NCBI GenBank assembly: GCA_949045875.1
Contig: CARPYP010000020.1
Location: 1-31,959 of the forward strand
Direction: 5' to 3'
DNA length: 31,959 nucleotides
Origin: an uncultured Clostridia bacterium
GTDB lineage: Bacteria; Bacillota; Clostridia; TANB77; CAG-508
The notes beneath the pieces are model-generated. The model worked only from the letters and a program-made list of their open reading frames with translations. It was not told the DNA's origin and searched no databases. Below, piece by piece: positions 24,527-31,800 of this stretch. The position numbers and the translations under genes are program-made. Position 1 is the stretch's first letter. Every line of letters begins with the position of its first letter.

Positions 24527-25768
24527 ATGTTAAAAATAATTGTTGGAGTATTAAAAGTAATAGATATACTAATGATAATATATGGAGTATATTATGTAAT
24601 TATAGGAATATTTGTATTTTTGAAAGAGAAGAAAATAAAGAAGACAAATGCAAAAAATAGATTTGCAATTATAATTCCTGCACGAAATGAAGAAAAAGTA
24701 ATAGGAAATTTATTAGATAGTTTAAAAAAGCAAAAATACCCCAAAGAATTATATGATATTTTTGTATTCCCTAATAACTGTAATGACAGAACAAAAGAAA
24801 TCGCAATAGAAAACAATGCAGAAATAATAGAATGTACAGAAAAAATTAAATCAAAGGGAGAAGCACTAAAATATAGTTTTAAATTCTTAAATGATAACTT
24901 CAATTGTTATGATGCATTTATAATTTTTGATGCAGACAATGTAGTACATCCACAATTCATAGAAAAAATGAATGATGCATTATGTAGTGGATATCAACTA
25001 GCACAAGGATATAGAGATAGTAAAAATCCGCATGACACATGGATATCTAATTGTTATACATTATACTATATGATACAAAATCATTTCTTCAATAGAGCAA
25101 GAATGAATATAGGACAATCTAGTTTTATTAATGGGACAGGATTTATGATAGCAAAAGAAAGGCTATACAAAAAAGGTTATAATCCTAAAAGCATGACAGA
25201 AGACATAGAACTATCTGTAAAATGTGCGATAAACAATGAAGAAATAGCATTTGTAAGAGAAGCAATAACATATGATGAGCAAATTACAACACTAAAAGAA
25301 TCATTCAAGCAAAGAATGCGTTGGTCAATAGGAACAAATCAATGTTTAATAAATTATGCACCTAATTTAATTCAAGGTGGAATAAAAGGAAAACTAAATT
25401 GCATAGATGCTCTAATCTTTTTAATGGCACCAACATTACAAATTGTAAGTAGTGTAGCATTTGCACTACATATAATACTAGCAATAATATATGGAAGCAG
25501 TCATGACACATTTTCTTCACTTCTATGCTGTTATTTAACAAGTATTGCTTTATCAATCTTTGCAATAAAATCTAACAATAAAAGAATAAAAGATTACTTA
25601 AAGGGAATATTAACATTTCCAATATTTATATTAACTTGGATACCAGTAAATATAATTGCCTTATGGAAAAGAAATTATAAATGGGGAAGAATAGAACATA
25701 ATAAAAGTATTACTATAGAAAAAGTATTGGATTATGATAATCAAGAAGAAAAGATAAAAACTGCTTAA
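24527..25768 (+). CDS. Family 2 membrane glycosyltransferase
   Basis: The 413-residue protein has one N-terminal membrane helix (about 8-32). A GT-A catalytic domain follows, starting IIIPARNEEKVIGNLLDS, with nucleotide-sugar/metal motif D135-A-D137. A TED acceptor-base motif lies near residue 227, and QRMRW is at 262-266. About three more membrane helices follow. The D, DxD, D and QxxRW order is that of processive GT2 enzymes such as cellulose, hyaluronan or poly-GlcNAc synthases. However, no polymer-export genes lie nearby, so a single-step transferase is also possible. AAAGGTGATATT precedes the start. The gene stands alone. Confidence 0.9.
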   Translation: MLKIIVGVLKVIDILMIIYGVYYVIIGIFVFLKEKKIKKTNAKNRFAIIIPARNEEKVIGNLLDSLKKQKYPKELYDIFVFPNNCNDRTKEIAIENNAEIIECTEKIKSKGEALKYSFKFLNDNFNCYDAFIIFDADNVVHPQFIEKMNDALCSGYQLAQGYRDSKNPHDTWISNCYTLYYMIQNHFFNRARMNIGQSSFINGTGFMIAKERLYKKGYNPKSMTEDIELSVKCAINNEEIAFVREAITYDEQITTLKESFKQRMRWSIGTNQCLINYAPNLIQGGIKGKLNCIDALIFLMAPTLQIVSSVAFALHIILAIIYGSSHDTFSSLLCCYLTSIALSIFAIKSNNKRIKDYLKGILTFPIFILTWIPVNIIALWKRNYKWGRIEHNKSITIEKVLDYDNQEEKIKTA

Positions 25769-25849
25769 AATTATTTTATATTATTTGAAAGGCTGTTATA
25801 CAAAACTAGTGTTAACAGTTTAAATAATATAGAAACAACTTTATAAAAA

Positions 25850-25877
25850 TTTACATTCTTGATTTTTGTGATATAAT
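25850..25877 (+). promoter_or_regulatory. Promoter of the NMNAT-like gene
   Basis: TTTACA (25850-25855), 16 bases, TATAAT (25872-25877). The leader to the start at 25992 is about 108 bases with no obvious structure. The 81 bases between the glycosyltransferase and this promoter hold nothing recognisable. Confidence 0.55.
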
Positions 25878-25991
25878 ACTAAAATAGATGGCTATTTAGA
25901 TTGTTAAATACAAAGTTGAAATTAAAGTTTTAAATTTGCAAAAAAAGAGTTAAAAAAGTTAAAGTTTTAAGAAAGGGAAGATTAATGAAAT

Positions 25992-26540
25992 ATGGAAAAA
26001 GTAGGAGTTTTTTTAAGTAGAATGCAACCAATACATAATGCTCATTTATGGATGATAGAAAAAGCGCTAAAAGAAAATGATAAAGTTCTTGTAATGATAG
26101 GAAGCGCTGATAAATTTGGAACAGAGAGAAATCCTTTTGCCATTGATTTGAGAAAATCTATGGTAGAAAGCGCTATAAAGGGATATTTAAAAAATAAAAA
26201 TTATCCACAAAATAGTGTTAAAATAATTACACTTTCAGACTGGTCATCAGAAGAAAATAATGATGATAAAGAATGGGGAAGATTAATTTACTATAATGTA
26301 GTTGGAAATATGGGGGTAAGAGAATTTTCATATTATAGTTCAGAGAATCCAATAATGATAAAAGGGTGGTTTGAAGAAGAATTACTACAAAGAATTAATT
26401 TTAGGTTTTTTTCTAGAGATAATGAATTTAATGGACTTTCAGCAACAAAAGTTAGAGAGGCAATATTAAGAAAAGATGATAAATTTATAAAGGACAATTG
26501 TCCAAAGGAAGTTTTCGAAATGTTTTTTAATAAGTTTTAG
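25992..26540 (+). CDS. NadM-like nicotinamide-nucleotide adenylyltransferase
   Basis: The 182-residue protein opens VGVFLSRMQPIHNAHLWMI, the HxxH nucleotidyl-transfer motif (His15, His18) of the cytidylyltransferase-like superfamily. The RMQP form is like NMN adenylyltransferases of the NadM/NudF type. GSADKFGTERNPF follows. The late LSATKVREAI, near 150-159, corresponds to the ISxTxxR phosphate-binding motif. The reaction would be NMN + ATP to NAD. The protein lacks a Nudix domain. AAGGGAAG precedes the start, with another ATG seven bases upstream out of frame. NAD function is likely but not certain from motifs alone. Confidence 0.8.
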   Translation: MEKVGVFLSRMQPIHNAHLWMIEKALKENDKVLVMIGSADKFGTERNPFAIDLRKSMVESAIKGYLKNKNYPQNSVKIITLSDWSSEENNDDKEWGRLIYYNVVGNMGVREFSYYSSENPIMIKGWFEEELLQRINFRFFSRDNEFNGLSATKVREAILRKDDKFIKDNCPKEVFEMFFNKF

Positions 26541-26787
26541 CCATCTGAATATACTTTATATTCAAAAGATATAAATAATATTAATACAAAATCATACATA
26601 GGGAAAACAATTATATATGTTTCTGATTACTGAACAGTATATAGAAAGAGAGCAAACAGTACACCAAGTGAACTAAAGATTTCAAAAATTAGCAGGAAGG
26701 CAAATAAAATAAGAAAAATCATAAGTTCTAATATACCTCTAAAGCGAATAAACTTAAACAAAAGTATTCGCAATTGGAGGCTTTAAT
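26541..26787 (+). other. Gap upstream of spoIIID with coding-like stretch and hairpin
   Basis: An open frame without any start codon runs from about 26635 to the TAA at 26785, reading TVYRKRANSTPSELK and ending NKSIRNWRL. It may be the tail of a degraded gene. GCGAATA (about 26744-26750) pairs with TATTCGC (about 26765-26771), making a hairpin right before the spoIIID ribosome site TTGGAGG. Confidence 0.35.
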
Positions 26788-27048
26788 ATGAAAGGTTACT
26801 CAATAGAGGAACGTGCTGTTGAACTAGCACATTATATAATAGATTCAAAAGATACAGTAAGAGGTGCTGCTAGAAGATATGGAATAAGTAAAAGTACAGT
26901 ACACACGGAAGTAACACTAAAGAACGGTAGAAAAATTGGACGTGTAGTGGCAATTAGTAATCGCCCGATTCCTGAAAGTATTGAAATAAGGAAGGTTTTT
27001 CTAGCAGATAGAAATCCTATTGTTAAATTAGGATTATTAATTAAATAG
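26788..27048 (+). CDS. spoIIID: SpoIIID-like sporulation transcriptional regulator
   Basis: The 86-residue protein starts MKGYSIEERAVELAHYIIDS, then TVRGAARRYGISKSTVHTEV. This is the helix-turn-helix half of SpoIIID, the mother-cell regulator that acts with SigE and SigK. The length matches the family. The C-terminal half is unlike the usual VTERL..IN..LA.EVRKVL...ERHIRGG sequence. Only EIRKVFLADRN recalls it, and a NGRKIGRVVAISNRPIPESI segment is unexpected. It may be a divergent paralogue or altered by frame changes or recombination. GGAGG precedes the ATG. A terminator follows. DNA binding by the N-terminal HTH is expected. Confidence 0.75.
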   Translation: MKGYSIEERAVELAHYIIDSKDTVRGAARRYGISKSTVHTEVTLKNGRKIGRVVAISNRPIPESIEIRKVFLADRNPIVKLGLLIK

Positions 27049-27058
27049 AAATTATAAT

Positions 27059-27096
27059 AAAGCTTTAAAAGTAAAATTTTAAGGCTTTATTTTTTT
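27059..27096 (+). terminator. Terminator of spoIIID
   Basis: AAAGCTTTAAAA (27059-27070) pairs with TTTTAAGGCTTT (27077-27088) with one mismatch or wobble. It is followed by A and seven T. Confidence 0.8.
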
Positions 27097-27404
27097 GACT
27101 TAATATAGTATAATTTATATGTATTATCAATAAAATTTCACAAATTTTGCTAAAAACATTGAATGCTATTAAGAAACATGAAAAATCAATTAAATTTGAG
27201 GTTATTTTTTCAACAACTCAACTGGACACTTTGACCCTATTATAAAGCTTGAAAAATAAAGAAAAACTAAGATTTATGGTGTGTGGAGTACAAGGGGTAT
27301 AACACAGGAAAAGTAAAAAGCGTAAAAAATAATGTGTGTTGTATCAGAAAAGGAGAAATGGATATATGGATATAATATAAAAGTATTAGCAAGACTATTA
27401 AAAT
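27097..27404 (+). other. 308-base gap with possible decayed coding
   Basis: A stretch near 27150-27243 reads LLKTLNAIKKHEKSIKF and then EVIFSTTQLDTLTLL before a stop. A second stretch near 27268-27320 reads KTKIYGVWSTRGITQEK before a stop. Both look protein-like but have no good start or ribosome site and I cannot name them. A TATAAT-type box (GATATAATATAA) lies near 27370-27380 and may serve the next gene. Confidence 0.3.
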
Positions 27405-27455
27405 ATGTTAAATTGTGATATAAAACATATAAAGAAAGAATGGAAGGAAAAAGAA

Positions 27456-28055
27456 ATGAGAATAGGAATAGATATAGATGGAGTATTAACTAATATGGAG
27501 CAATTTTTAATAGATCATCTTAGTAAATATTGTGTTGAAAATAATATTAAATTTAATATTGGTATTAGTAGCTATCAAGTATCAAATTCATTTAATATTA
27601 CAAATGAACAAGAAGATGATTTTTGGAATGAATATTTAGAAAATTATGCAACCAACGAAAAAGCGAGACCTTTTGCAGCAGAAATAATAAAAAGATTAAA
27701 AGAAGATGGAAATGAAATATATATAATAACTGCTAGGTGGCTAACAAATAGAGATGATGACATTGGAGATAATATGAGAAAAATAGTTAAAGATTGGCTA
27801 ATTAAAAATAAAATAGTATATGATAAATTAATATTTTCAAAAGCAGAAAAGGAAAATAAATTACAAGAAATTATAGATAATAAAATTGACTTAATGATTG
27901 AAGATAACCCCAATAATATAAATCAATTATCTAGTGTAGTACCTATAATTTGCTATAATACAGGATACAATAGGGAGTGCATAGGAGATAAAATAACTAG
28001 ATGTTATAGTTGGTATGATATATATAGAACAATACAAAATATTAAAGATATATAA
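27456..28055 (+). CDS. HAD-like 5' (deoxy)nucleotidase, NT5C family
   Basis: I prefer ATG 27456, behind GGAAGGAAAAAG, giving 199 residues starting MRIGIDIDGVLTNM. The upstream ATG at 27405 lacks a ribosome site. HAD motif I is DIDGV (Asp6, Asp8), motif II is IITARW, and motif IV is IEDNPNNI. Overall length and layout fit the NT5C family (PF06941), which removes the 5' phosphate from (deoxy)nucleotides. The substrate is not determined. The MBL-fold gene begins 17 bases downstream behind its own AGAAAGG site, so they probably share a message. Confidence 0.82.
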   Translation: MRIGIDIDGVLTNMEQFLIDHLSKYCVENNIKFNIGISSYQVSNSFNITNEQEDDFWNEYLENYATNEKARPFAAEIIKRLKEDGNEIYIITARWLTNRDDDIGDNMRKIVKDWLIKNKIVYDKLIFSKAEKENKLQEIIDNKIDLMIEDNPNNINQLSSVVPIICYNTGYNRECIGDKITRCYSWYDIYRTIQNIKDI

Positions 28056-28072
28056 GAAAGGTTTGATAAATT

Positions 28073-28729
28073 ATGAAAATTACGAAATTCCCACAATCAT
28101 GTTTATTAATAGAAACAAATGGAAAGAAGATATTAGTAGATCCAGGTAATTTAAAATATAAAGAAGATTATTTTGATATTTGGAATAATGTAGATATCAT
28201 TTTAATTACGCATAAACATACAGACCATTGCAATACAGAAATATTAGAAAAACTAGATAAGAATATAAAAATTTATTCAACAAAGGAAGTTAGTGAAGCA
28301 AATACAAGTTTAAATATAAATATTGTAAAAGAAAATGATTTAATAAAATTAGATGATATAAAAATAGAAGTATTACATGCAATACATGGATATCAACCAT
28401 TATTAAAAGGTTCAAAAGAGATACATGAAAATGTGGGATATATTATTGATGATGGAAAAAATAGATTATATACAACAAGTGATACAATTTGTTTTAGAAA
28501 CGAATATAAAGCAGACATTCTCTGTATTCCAGTAACAGGACATGGATTAACAATGTCAGCGTTTGAAGCATCTTTATATGCAAAAGAAGTAAGCGCAGTA
28601 TTAACAATTCCAATTCACATGGACAATCCAGCATTTCCACCAGACTTTGACTATATAAGAGAGATGTTTGAAAAGTACGAGGTTGATTATGAGATATTAG
28701 AAAATGATGAAACTATCGAAATTGAATAA
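28073..28729 (+). CDS. MBL-fold metal-dependent hydrolase, UlaG-like
   Basis: The 218-residue protein starts with a SCLLIETNGKKILVDPG strand pair. Its metal-binding motif THKHTDHC lies near 44-51, with further ligands in LHAIHG, TSDT and PIHMDNP. This is the UlaG-like branch of the metallo-beta-lactamase fold (PF13483), including L-ascorbate-6-phosphate lactonases and many uncharacterised hydrolases. The THKHTDHC form keeps three of the usual HxHxDH ligands. It is the second gene of a small operon after the nucleotidase and is followed by a broken 2H phosphoesterase. The substrate is unknown. Confidence 0.85.
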   Translation: MKITKFPQSCLLIETNGKKILVDPGNLKYKEDYFDIWNNVDIILITHKHTDHCNTEILEKLDKNIKIYSTKEVSEANTSLNINIVKENDLIKLDDIKIEVLHAIHGYQPLLKGSKEIHENVGYIIDDGKNRLYTTSDTICFRNEYKADILCIPVTGHGLTMSAFEASLYAKEVSAVLTIPIHMDNPAFPPDFDYIREMFEKYEVDYEILENDETIEIE

Positions 28730-28741
28730 GGGGGATAGACA

Positions 28742-29048
28742 GTGAAAAAGAGAATTACATGTATTACATTATTTAATGAGGAAAGTTTAAGTAAAATTAA
28801 AAAATATGTATTTCTCATTTACACCTAATAATGATTTAAGAGAAATTCAAACACAGATATATAACATGACAAGAAATGATAAATTTAATCCTAGTATATA
28901 TACTCCACATATTAGCATTCATACAGATAAAGATTATAATAAGATAATAGAAATGAAAAATAAAATAATGCAAGATTTTGAGCCATTTACAATTTCATTT
29001 GATAAAATAGGACTATTTGAAATATATCCTGCTAAAAAAGTATTATAA
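28742..29048 (+). pseudogene. Decayed 2H phosphoesterase (2'-5' RNA ligase-like)
   Basis: GTG 28742 behind GGGGGATAG opens KKRITCITLFNEESLSKIKK, the first strand-helix of 2H phosphoesterases. The frame then closes. The frame at 28806 continues FSFTPNNDLREIQTQIYNM and contains the second catalytic motif in TPHISIHT, then the terminal strand to the stop. The first HxT/S motif and the region around it are absent, and the two parts are one frame apart. This indicates an internal deletion plus frame change. The intact family is about 160-190 residues. It was probably the third gene of the nucleotidase-MBL operon. Confidence 0.65.
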
Positions 29049-29087
29049 AAGAGAGAGATAACAAAATATAGAATTATAAAAATTGTA

Positions 29088-29116
29088 TTGACAAACATAG
29101 CACATTAAGTTAAAAT
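29088..29116 (+). promoter_or_regulatory. Consensus promoter of the trp leader
   Basis: TTGACA (29088-29093), exactly 17 bases, TAAAAT (29111-29116). The start is expected near 29123, about 30 bases before the leader peptide start. Confidence 0.88.
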
Positions 29117-29151
29117 ATTCATATAATAAGTTAAAGATTGGAGAAAAGAAA

Positions 29152-29241
29152 ATGATTAATAAAGCTAATTTGAAATTAAATAATTGGCAATTAGTATGGG
29201 AAAAAATTAAAAATCACCCATACTCATTAATCATGTTATAG
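29152..29241 (+). CDS. trpL: Tryptophan leader peptide (29 aa)
   Basis: ATG 29152, behind ATTGGAGAAAAG, opens 29 codons ending in TAG (29239-29241). The peptide includes NNWQLVWEK, with Trp at positions 12 and 16, encoded at 29185-29187 and 29197-29199. This codon use is striking in a region where tryptophan is rare. The peptide's RNA overlaps the first arm of the attenuator, and the gene controlled is a tryptophan synthase beta chain. Function: ribosome pausing at the two codons when charged tRNA-Trp is scarce. The symbol is used by analogy. Confidence 0.85.
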   Translation: MINKANLKLNNWQLVWEKIKNHPYSLIML

Positions 29242-29300
29242 ATTTTTATAAAGTAGCACAAGTATAGGTGATGAATAATTGCTTATACTTGTGTTTTTTT
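29193..29300 (+). promoter_or_regulatory. Classical trp attenuator (arms 1-4)
   Basis: Arm 1 AGTATGGG (29193-29200) pairs perfectly with arm 2 CCCATACT (29217-29224). Arm 2 extended, ATCACCCATACT (29213-29224), pairs with arm 3 AGTATAGGTGAT (29261-29272) with a single mismatch. This pairing blocks the terminator, CACAAGTATA (29257-29266) with TATACTTGTG (29284-29293) and a seven-T run (29294-29300). Pausing at Trp12 masks arm 1 and lets the 2:3 antiterminator form. Arm 2 ends 15 bases before the leader stop, later than in E. coli, so release timing may matter. Confidence 0.85.
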
Positions 29301-29341
29301 GTAAATTTTAAAAGATTTCCAAATCTATTATTAATATATAA

Positions 29342-29378
29342 AAACAGAAGTATTAAATAAAAAATACTTCTGTTTTTT
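29342..29378 (+). terminator. Second terminator-like hairpin in the trpB leader
   Basis: AAACAGAAGTATT (29342-29354) pairs with AATACTTCTGTTT (29363-29375) and is followed by a T-run to about 29378. It comes 42 bases after the attenuator T-run and just before the AGGAGG ribosome site of the next small frame. If it works as a terminator, it would cut any read-through, so it may be conditional or weak. Confidence 0.75.
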
Positions 29379-29394
29379 GTTAGGAGGGAAGAAG

Positions 29395-29490
29395 TTGAAA
29401 CAAGAAAATTTTATTAGAAACCACTATAAACTATACTGGCAGAAAAAATTTAAAAATATAAGAAAGAAAGGAAGAAGATATTATGAATAA
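29395..29490 (+). CDS. Second leader-like small open frame overlapping trpB2 (31 aa)
   Basis: TTG 29395 lies seven bases after TTAGGAGG, a ribosome site stronger than that of the trpB2 gene itself. The frame encodes MKQENFIRNHYKLYWQKKF and a very basic tail KNIRKKGRRYYE (one Trp codon, TGG at 29437-29439). Its stop TAA (29488-29490) overlaps the trpB2 start ATG (29483). This geometry suggests translational coupling: ribosomes ending here can restart at trpB2. It could be a real small protein or a second control peptide. I found no known match. Confidence 0.5.
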   Translation: MKQENFIRNHYKLYWQKKFKNIRKKGRRYYE

Positions 29491-30850
29491 AAAACAAAAT
29501 CCATATAGATTATATTTAACAGAAGAGCAAATGCCAAAACAATATTACAATTTAAGGGCAGACATGAAACAACTGCCAGAACCAATGTTGAATCCTATTA
29601 CAAAAGAAGAAGCTACTTTAGAAGACTTATTATCAGTATTTTGTAAAGAATTAGCAAAACAAGAACTAGATAATGAAACAAAATATATAGATATACCAAA
29701 AGAAGTACAAGAAATGTATAGAATATATAGACCATCACCTTTAATTCGTGCCTATAATCTTGAAAAATATTTGGAAACTCCTGCTAAAATCTATTATAAA
29801 TTTGAAGGCAACAATACATCTGGAAGTCACAAATTAAACTCTGCAATAGCACAGGTTTATTATGCAAAAAAAGAGGGGATTACAAGTCTGACAACGGAAA
29901 CAGGAGCTGGACAATGGGGAACAGCTTTAGCAGAGGCATGTAGTTATTTTGATATTCCATTAACTGTATATATGGTAAAAGGCTCTTATGAACAAAAAAC
30001 GTTTAGAAGAGACATAATAAGAACTTTTGGTGCAAATGTTATACCAAGTCCAAGTAGCACGACAAAAGTAGGAAAAGAAATTTTGAAGGAACATCCAAAT
30101 ACAACAGGAAGTTTAGGATGTGCAATATCAGAAGCAGTTGAAAAAGCTATGACAACCCCTAATTCAAAATATGTTTTAGGATCTGTTTTAAATCAAGTAG
30201 TGTTACATCAATCAATAATAGGATTAGAATGTGAAACTGCATTTGAATTATTAGACGAATATCCTGATATAATAATTGGTTGTGCAGGCGGTGGTTCGAA
30301 TTTTGGCGGTTTAATTGCTCCATTTATGAGAGATAAAATTGAAGGAATACATGATCCAAGAATTATTGCTGTAGAACCTGCTTCATGTCCATCTTTAACT
30401 CGTGGTAAATATGCATATGATTATTGTGATACAGGAAAAATGACTCCACTTGCAAAAATGTATACACTTGGAAGTGATTTTATTCCATCATCAAATCATG
30501 CAGGAGGACTAAGATATCACGGAATGTCACCAATCATTTCAAAGTTATACCATGATGGTTATATAGAAGCAGTATCAATGAAACAAACTGAGGTATTTAA
30601 GGCAGCAATCTTATTTGCTAAAAAAGAAACAATATTTCCTGCTCCAGAATCTTCACATGCAATAAAAGTAGCAATAGATGAAGCTTTAAAATGTAAGGAG
30701 ACAGGAGAAGAAAAGACAATTTTATTTGGATTAACTGGAACAGGGTATTTTGATATGGTAGGATATGCTTCTTATTTAGATAAAACTATGACAGACTATA
30801 TTCCAACAGATGAAGAATTACAAAAATCGTTTCCTAATATAATAGATTAA
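29483..30850 (+). CDS. trpB: TrpB2-type tryptophan synthase beta chain (PLP enzyme)
   Basis: The 455-residue protein is longer than TrpB1 (about 400) and has the TrpB2 N-terminal extension ending RPSPLIRAYNLEKYL. The PLP-binding Lys117 lies in NTSGSHKLNSA. ETGAGQWGTALA follows, then the phosphate-binding Gly loop CAGGGSNFGG and a C-terminal FGLTGTGYFDMVGY. TrpB2 enzymes condense serine with indole, or use O-phosphoserine, and work without TrpA. Here no other trp genes are adjacent. Translation starts at ATG 29483 behind AAGGAAGAAG, overlapping the upstream small frame. The trp attenuator links it directly to tryptophan supply. Confidence 0.93.
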   Translation: MNKKQNPYRLYLTEEQMPKQYYNLRADMKQLPEPMLNPITKEEATLEDLLSVFCKELAKQELDNETKYIDIPKEVQEMYRIYRPSPLIRAYNLEKYLETPAKIYYKFEGNNTSGSHKLNSAIAQVYYAKKEGITSLTTETGAGQWGTALAEACSYFDIPLTVYMVKGSYEQKTFRRDIIRTFGANVIPSPSSTTKVGKEILKEHPNTTGSLGCAISEAVEKAMTTPNSKYVLGSVLNQVVLHQSIIGLECETAFELLDEYPDIIIGCAGGGSNFGGLIAPFMRDKIEGIHDPRIIAVEPASCPSLTRGKYAYDYCDTGKMTPLAKMYTLGSDFIPSSNHAGGLRYHGMSPIISKLYHDGYIEAVSMKQTEVFKAAILFAKKETIFPAPESSHAIKVAIDEALKCKETGEEKTILFGLTGTGYFDMVGYASYLDKTMTDYIPTDEELQKSFPNIID

Positions 30851-30890
30851 ATGTAAGTATATTAAAGATAATGAAAAGGAGTTTAAGTTA

Positions 30891-31373
30891 ATGAAAAATG
30901 AAGTATATCAATTATTAAAAAAATTACACATTCAATATGATAAAATAGAACATCCACCACTAGTTACTTGTAAAGATAATGAAAAGTATAATATAAAATT
31001 GGATGCAATAATATGTAAAAATCTATTTATAAGAAATAGTAATAAAAGTCAATATTATCTATTCACTTTACCAATAGAAAAGACAGTAAATTTAAAATCT
31101 TTACAAAGTTTATTAGAAGAAACAAGATTAAGTTTTGGTAATCAAAATATACTACAAGAAAAACTTGGAATAAAAACAGGAGCAGTTTCTATATTTAATA
31201 TTATTAATTTAAAAGAAAATGATATTATTTTTGTACTAGATGATGAGATTTTAAAATATGAAAAGGTAGCTTTCCATCCAAATGTAAATACAGAAACAGT
31301 AATGTTTAATCCAAAAGAATTAAATAAAATATTTGAGTACTATAATGTAAATTATAAATTCATCACTATTTAA
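30891..31373 (+). CDS. YbaK/ProX-family aminoacyl-tRNA deacylase
   Basis: The 160-residue protein begins VYQLLKKLHIQYDKIEHPPL and has the KNLFIRN strand. It then has LSFGNQNILQEKLGIKTGAVSIFNII, the SFA..e.l...lG...GsvspF.l motif of prolyl-tRNA editing proteins (PF04073), and ends VAFHPNVNTETVMFNPKELNKIF. These free-standing enzymes remove wrong amino acids, typically Ala or Cys, from tRNA-Pro, or other mis-charged pairs. It follows trpB2 by 40 bases with its own AAGGAG site, so it is under the same trp control unless an internal promoter exists. This is an unusual partner for a tryptophan gene. Confidence 0.88.
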   Translation: MKNEVYQLLKKLHIQYDKIEHPPLVTCKDNEKYNIKLDAIICKNLFIRNSNKSQYYLFTLPIEKTVNLKSLQSLLEETRLSFGNQNILQEKLGIKTGAVSIFNIINLKENDIIFVLDDEILKYEKVAFHPNVNTETVMFNPKELNKIFEYYNVNYKFITI

Positions 31374-31435
31374 AAATAAATTTTGGTAATTATAGAGCTA
31401 TACGAAGAAAATTATTAAATCCTATAAACTAATTA
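31374..31435 (+). other. Gap after the deacylase gene
   Basis: This AT-rich stretch shows nothing recognisable. The bases from 31518 to 31800, beyond the hairpin, likewise show only short, stop-riddled frames. Confidence 0.4.
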
Positions 31436-31517
31436 TAATGTGCTTTATAAATCAAGTCCAGGTTAAATGAATGTGATATTGCACAACCTTGATGAAATTT
31501 TAAAAGCACATTATTTT
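31436..31517 (+). repeat. Long interrupted hairpin
   Basis: TAATGTGCTTT (31436-31446) pairs perfectly with AAAGCACATTA (31503-31513). Inside, ATCAA plus GGTT pairs with AACC plus TTGAT, leaving a five-base bulge, and GTG/CAC closes the loop. A TTTT follows. It could be the operon terminator, but the internal bulge and 78-base size are more like a structured RNA or a palindromic end. Confidence 0.6.
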
Positions 31518-31800
31518 GGGGTTAAGATGATTTAAGAATAAGTATATTTATTTCAAAATTCAAATTAAGACAAATCTATATTAAAAATACAAACTGAGAT
31601 AGCAAAATCATTAGAAATTTTAATAAAAGATTTCAGGAACTTATAAAATTAAACGTTTTAGAAAAGTAAGGAATGGAGAATACAGTTTAAAAATTTAGAA
31701 AAAAGGGAAATAAAACGGAATTGAACTGTCAAAATCTCATCATATAATGTACTAAAAGTTTTAAATAAAACATAGTATTAAAAGAAAGTTGGTGGGAATT

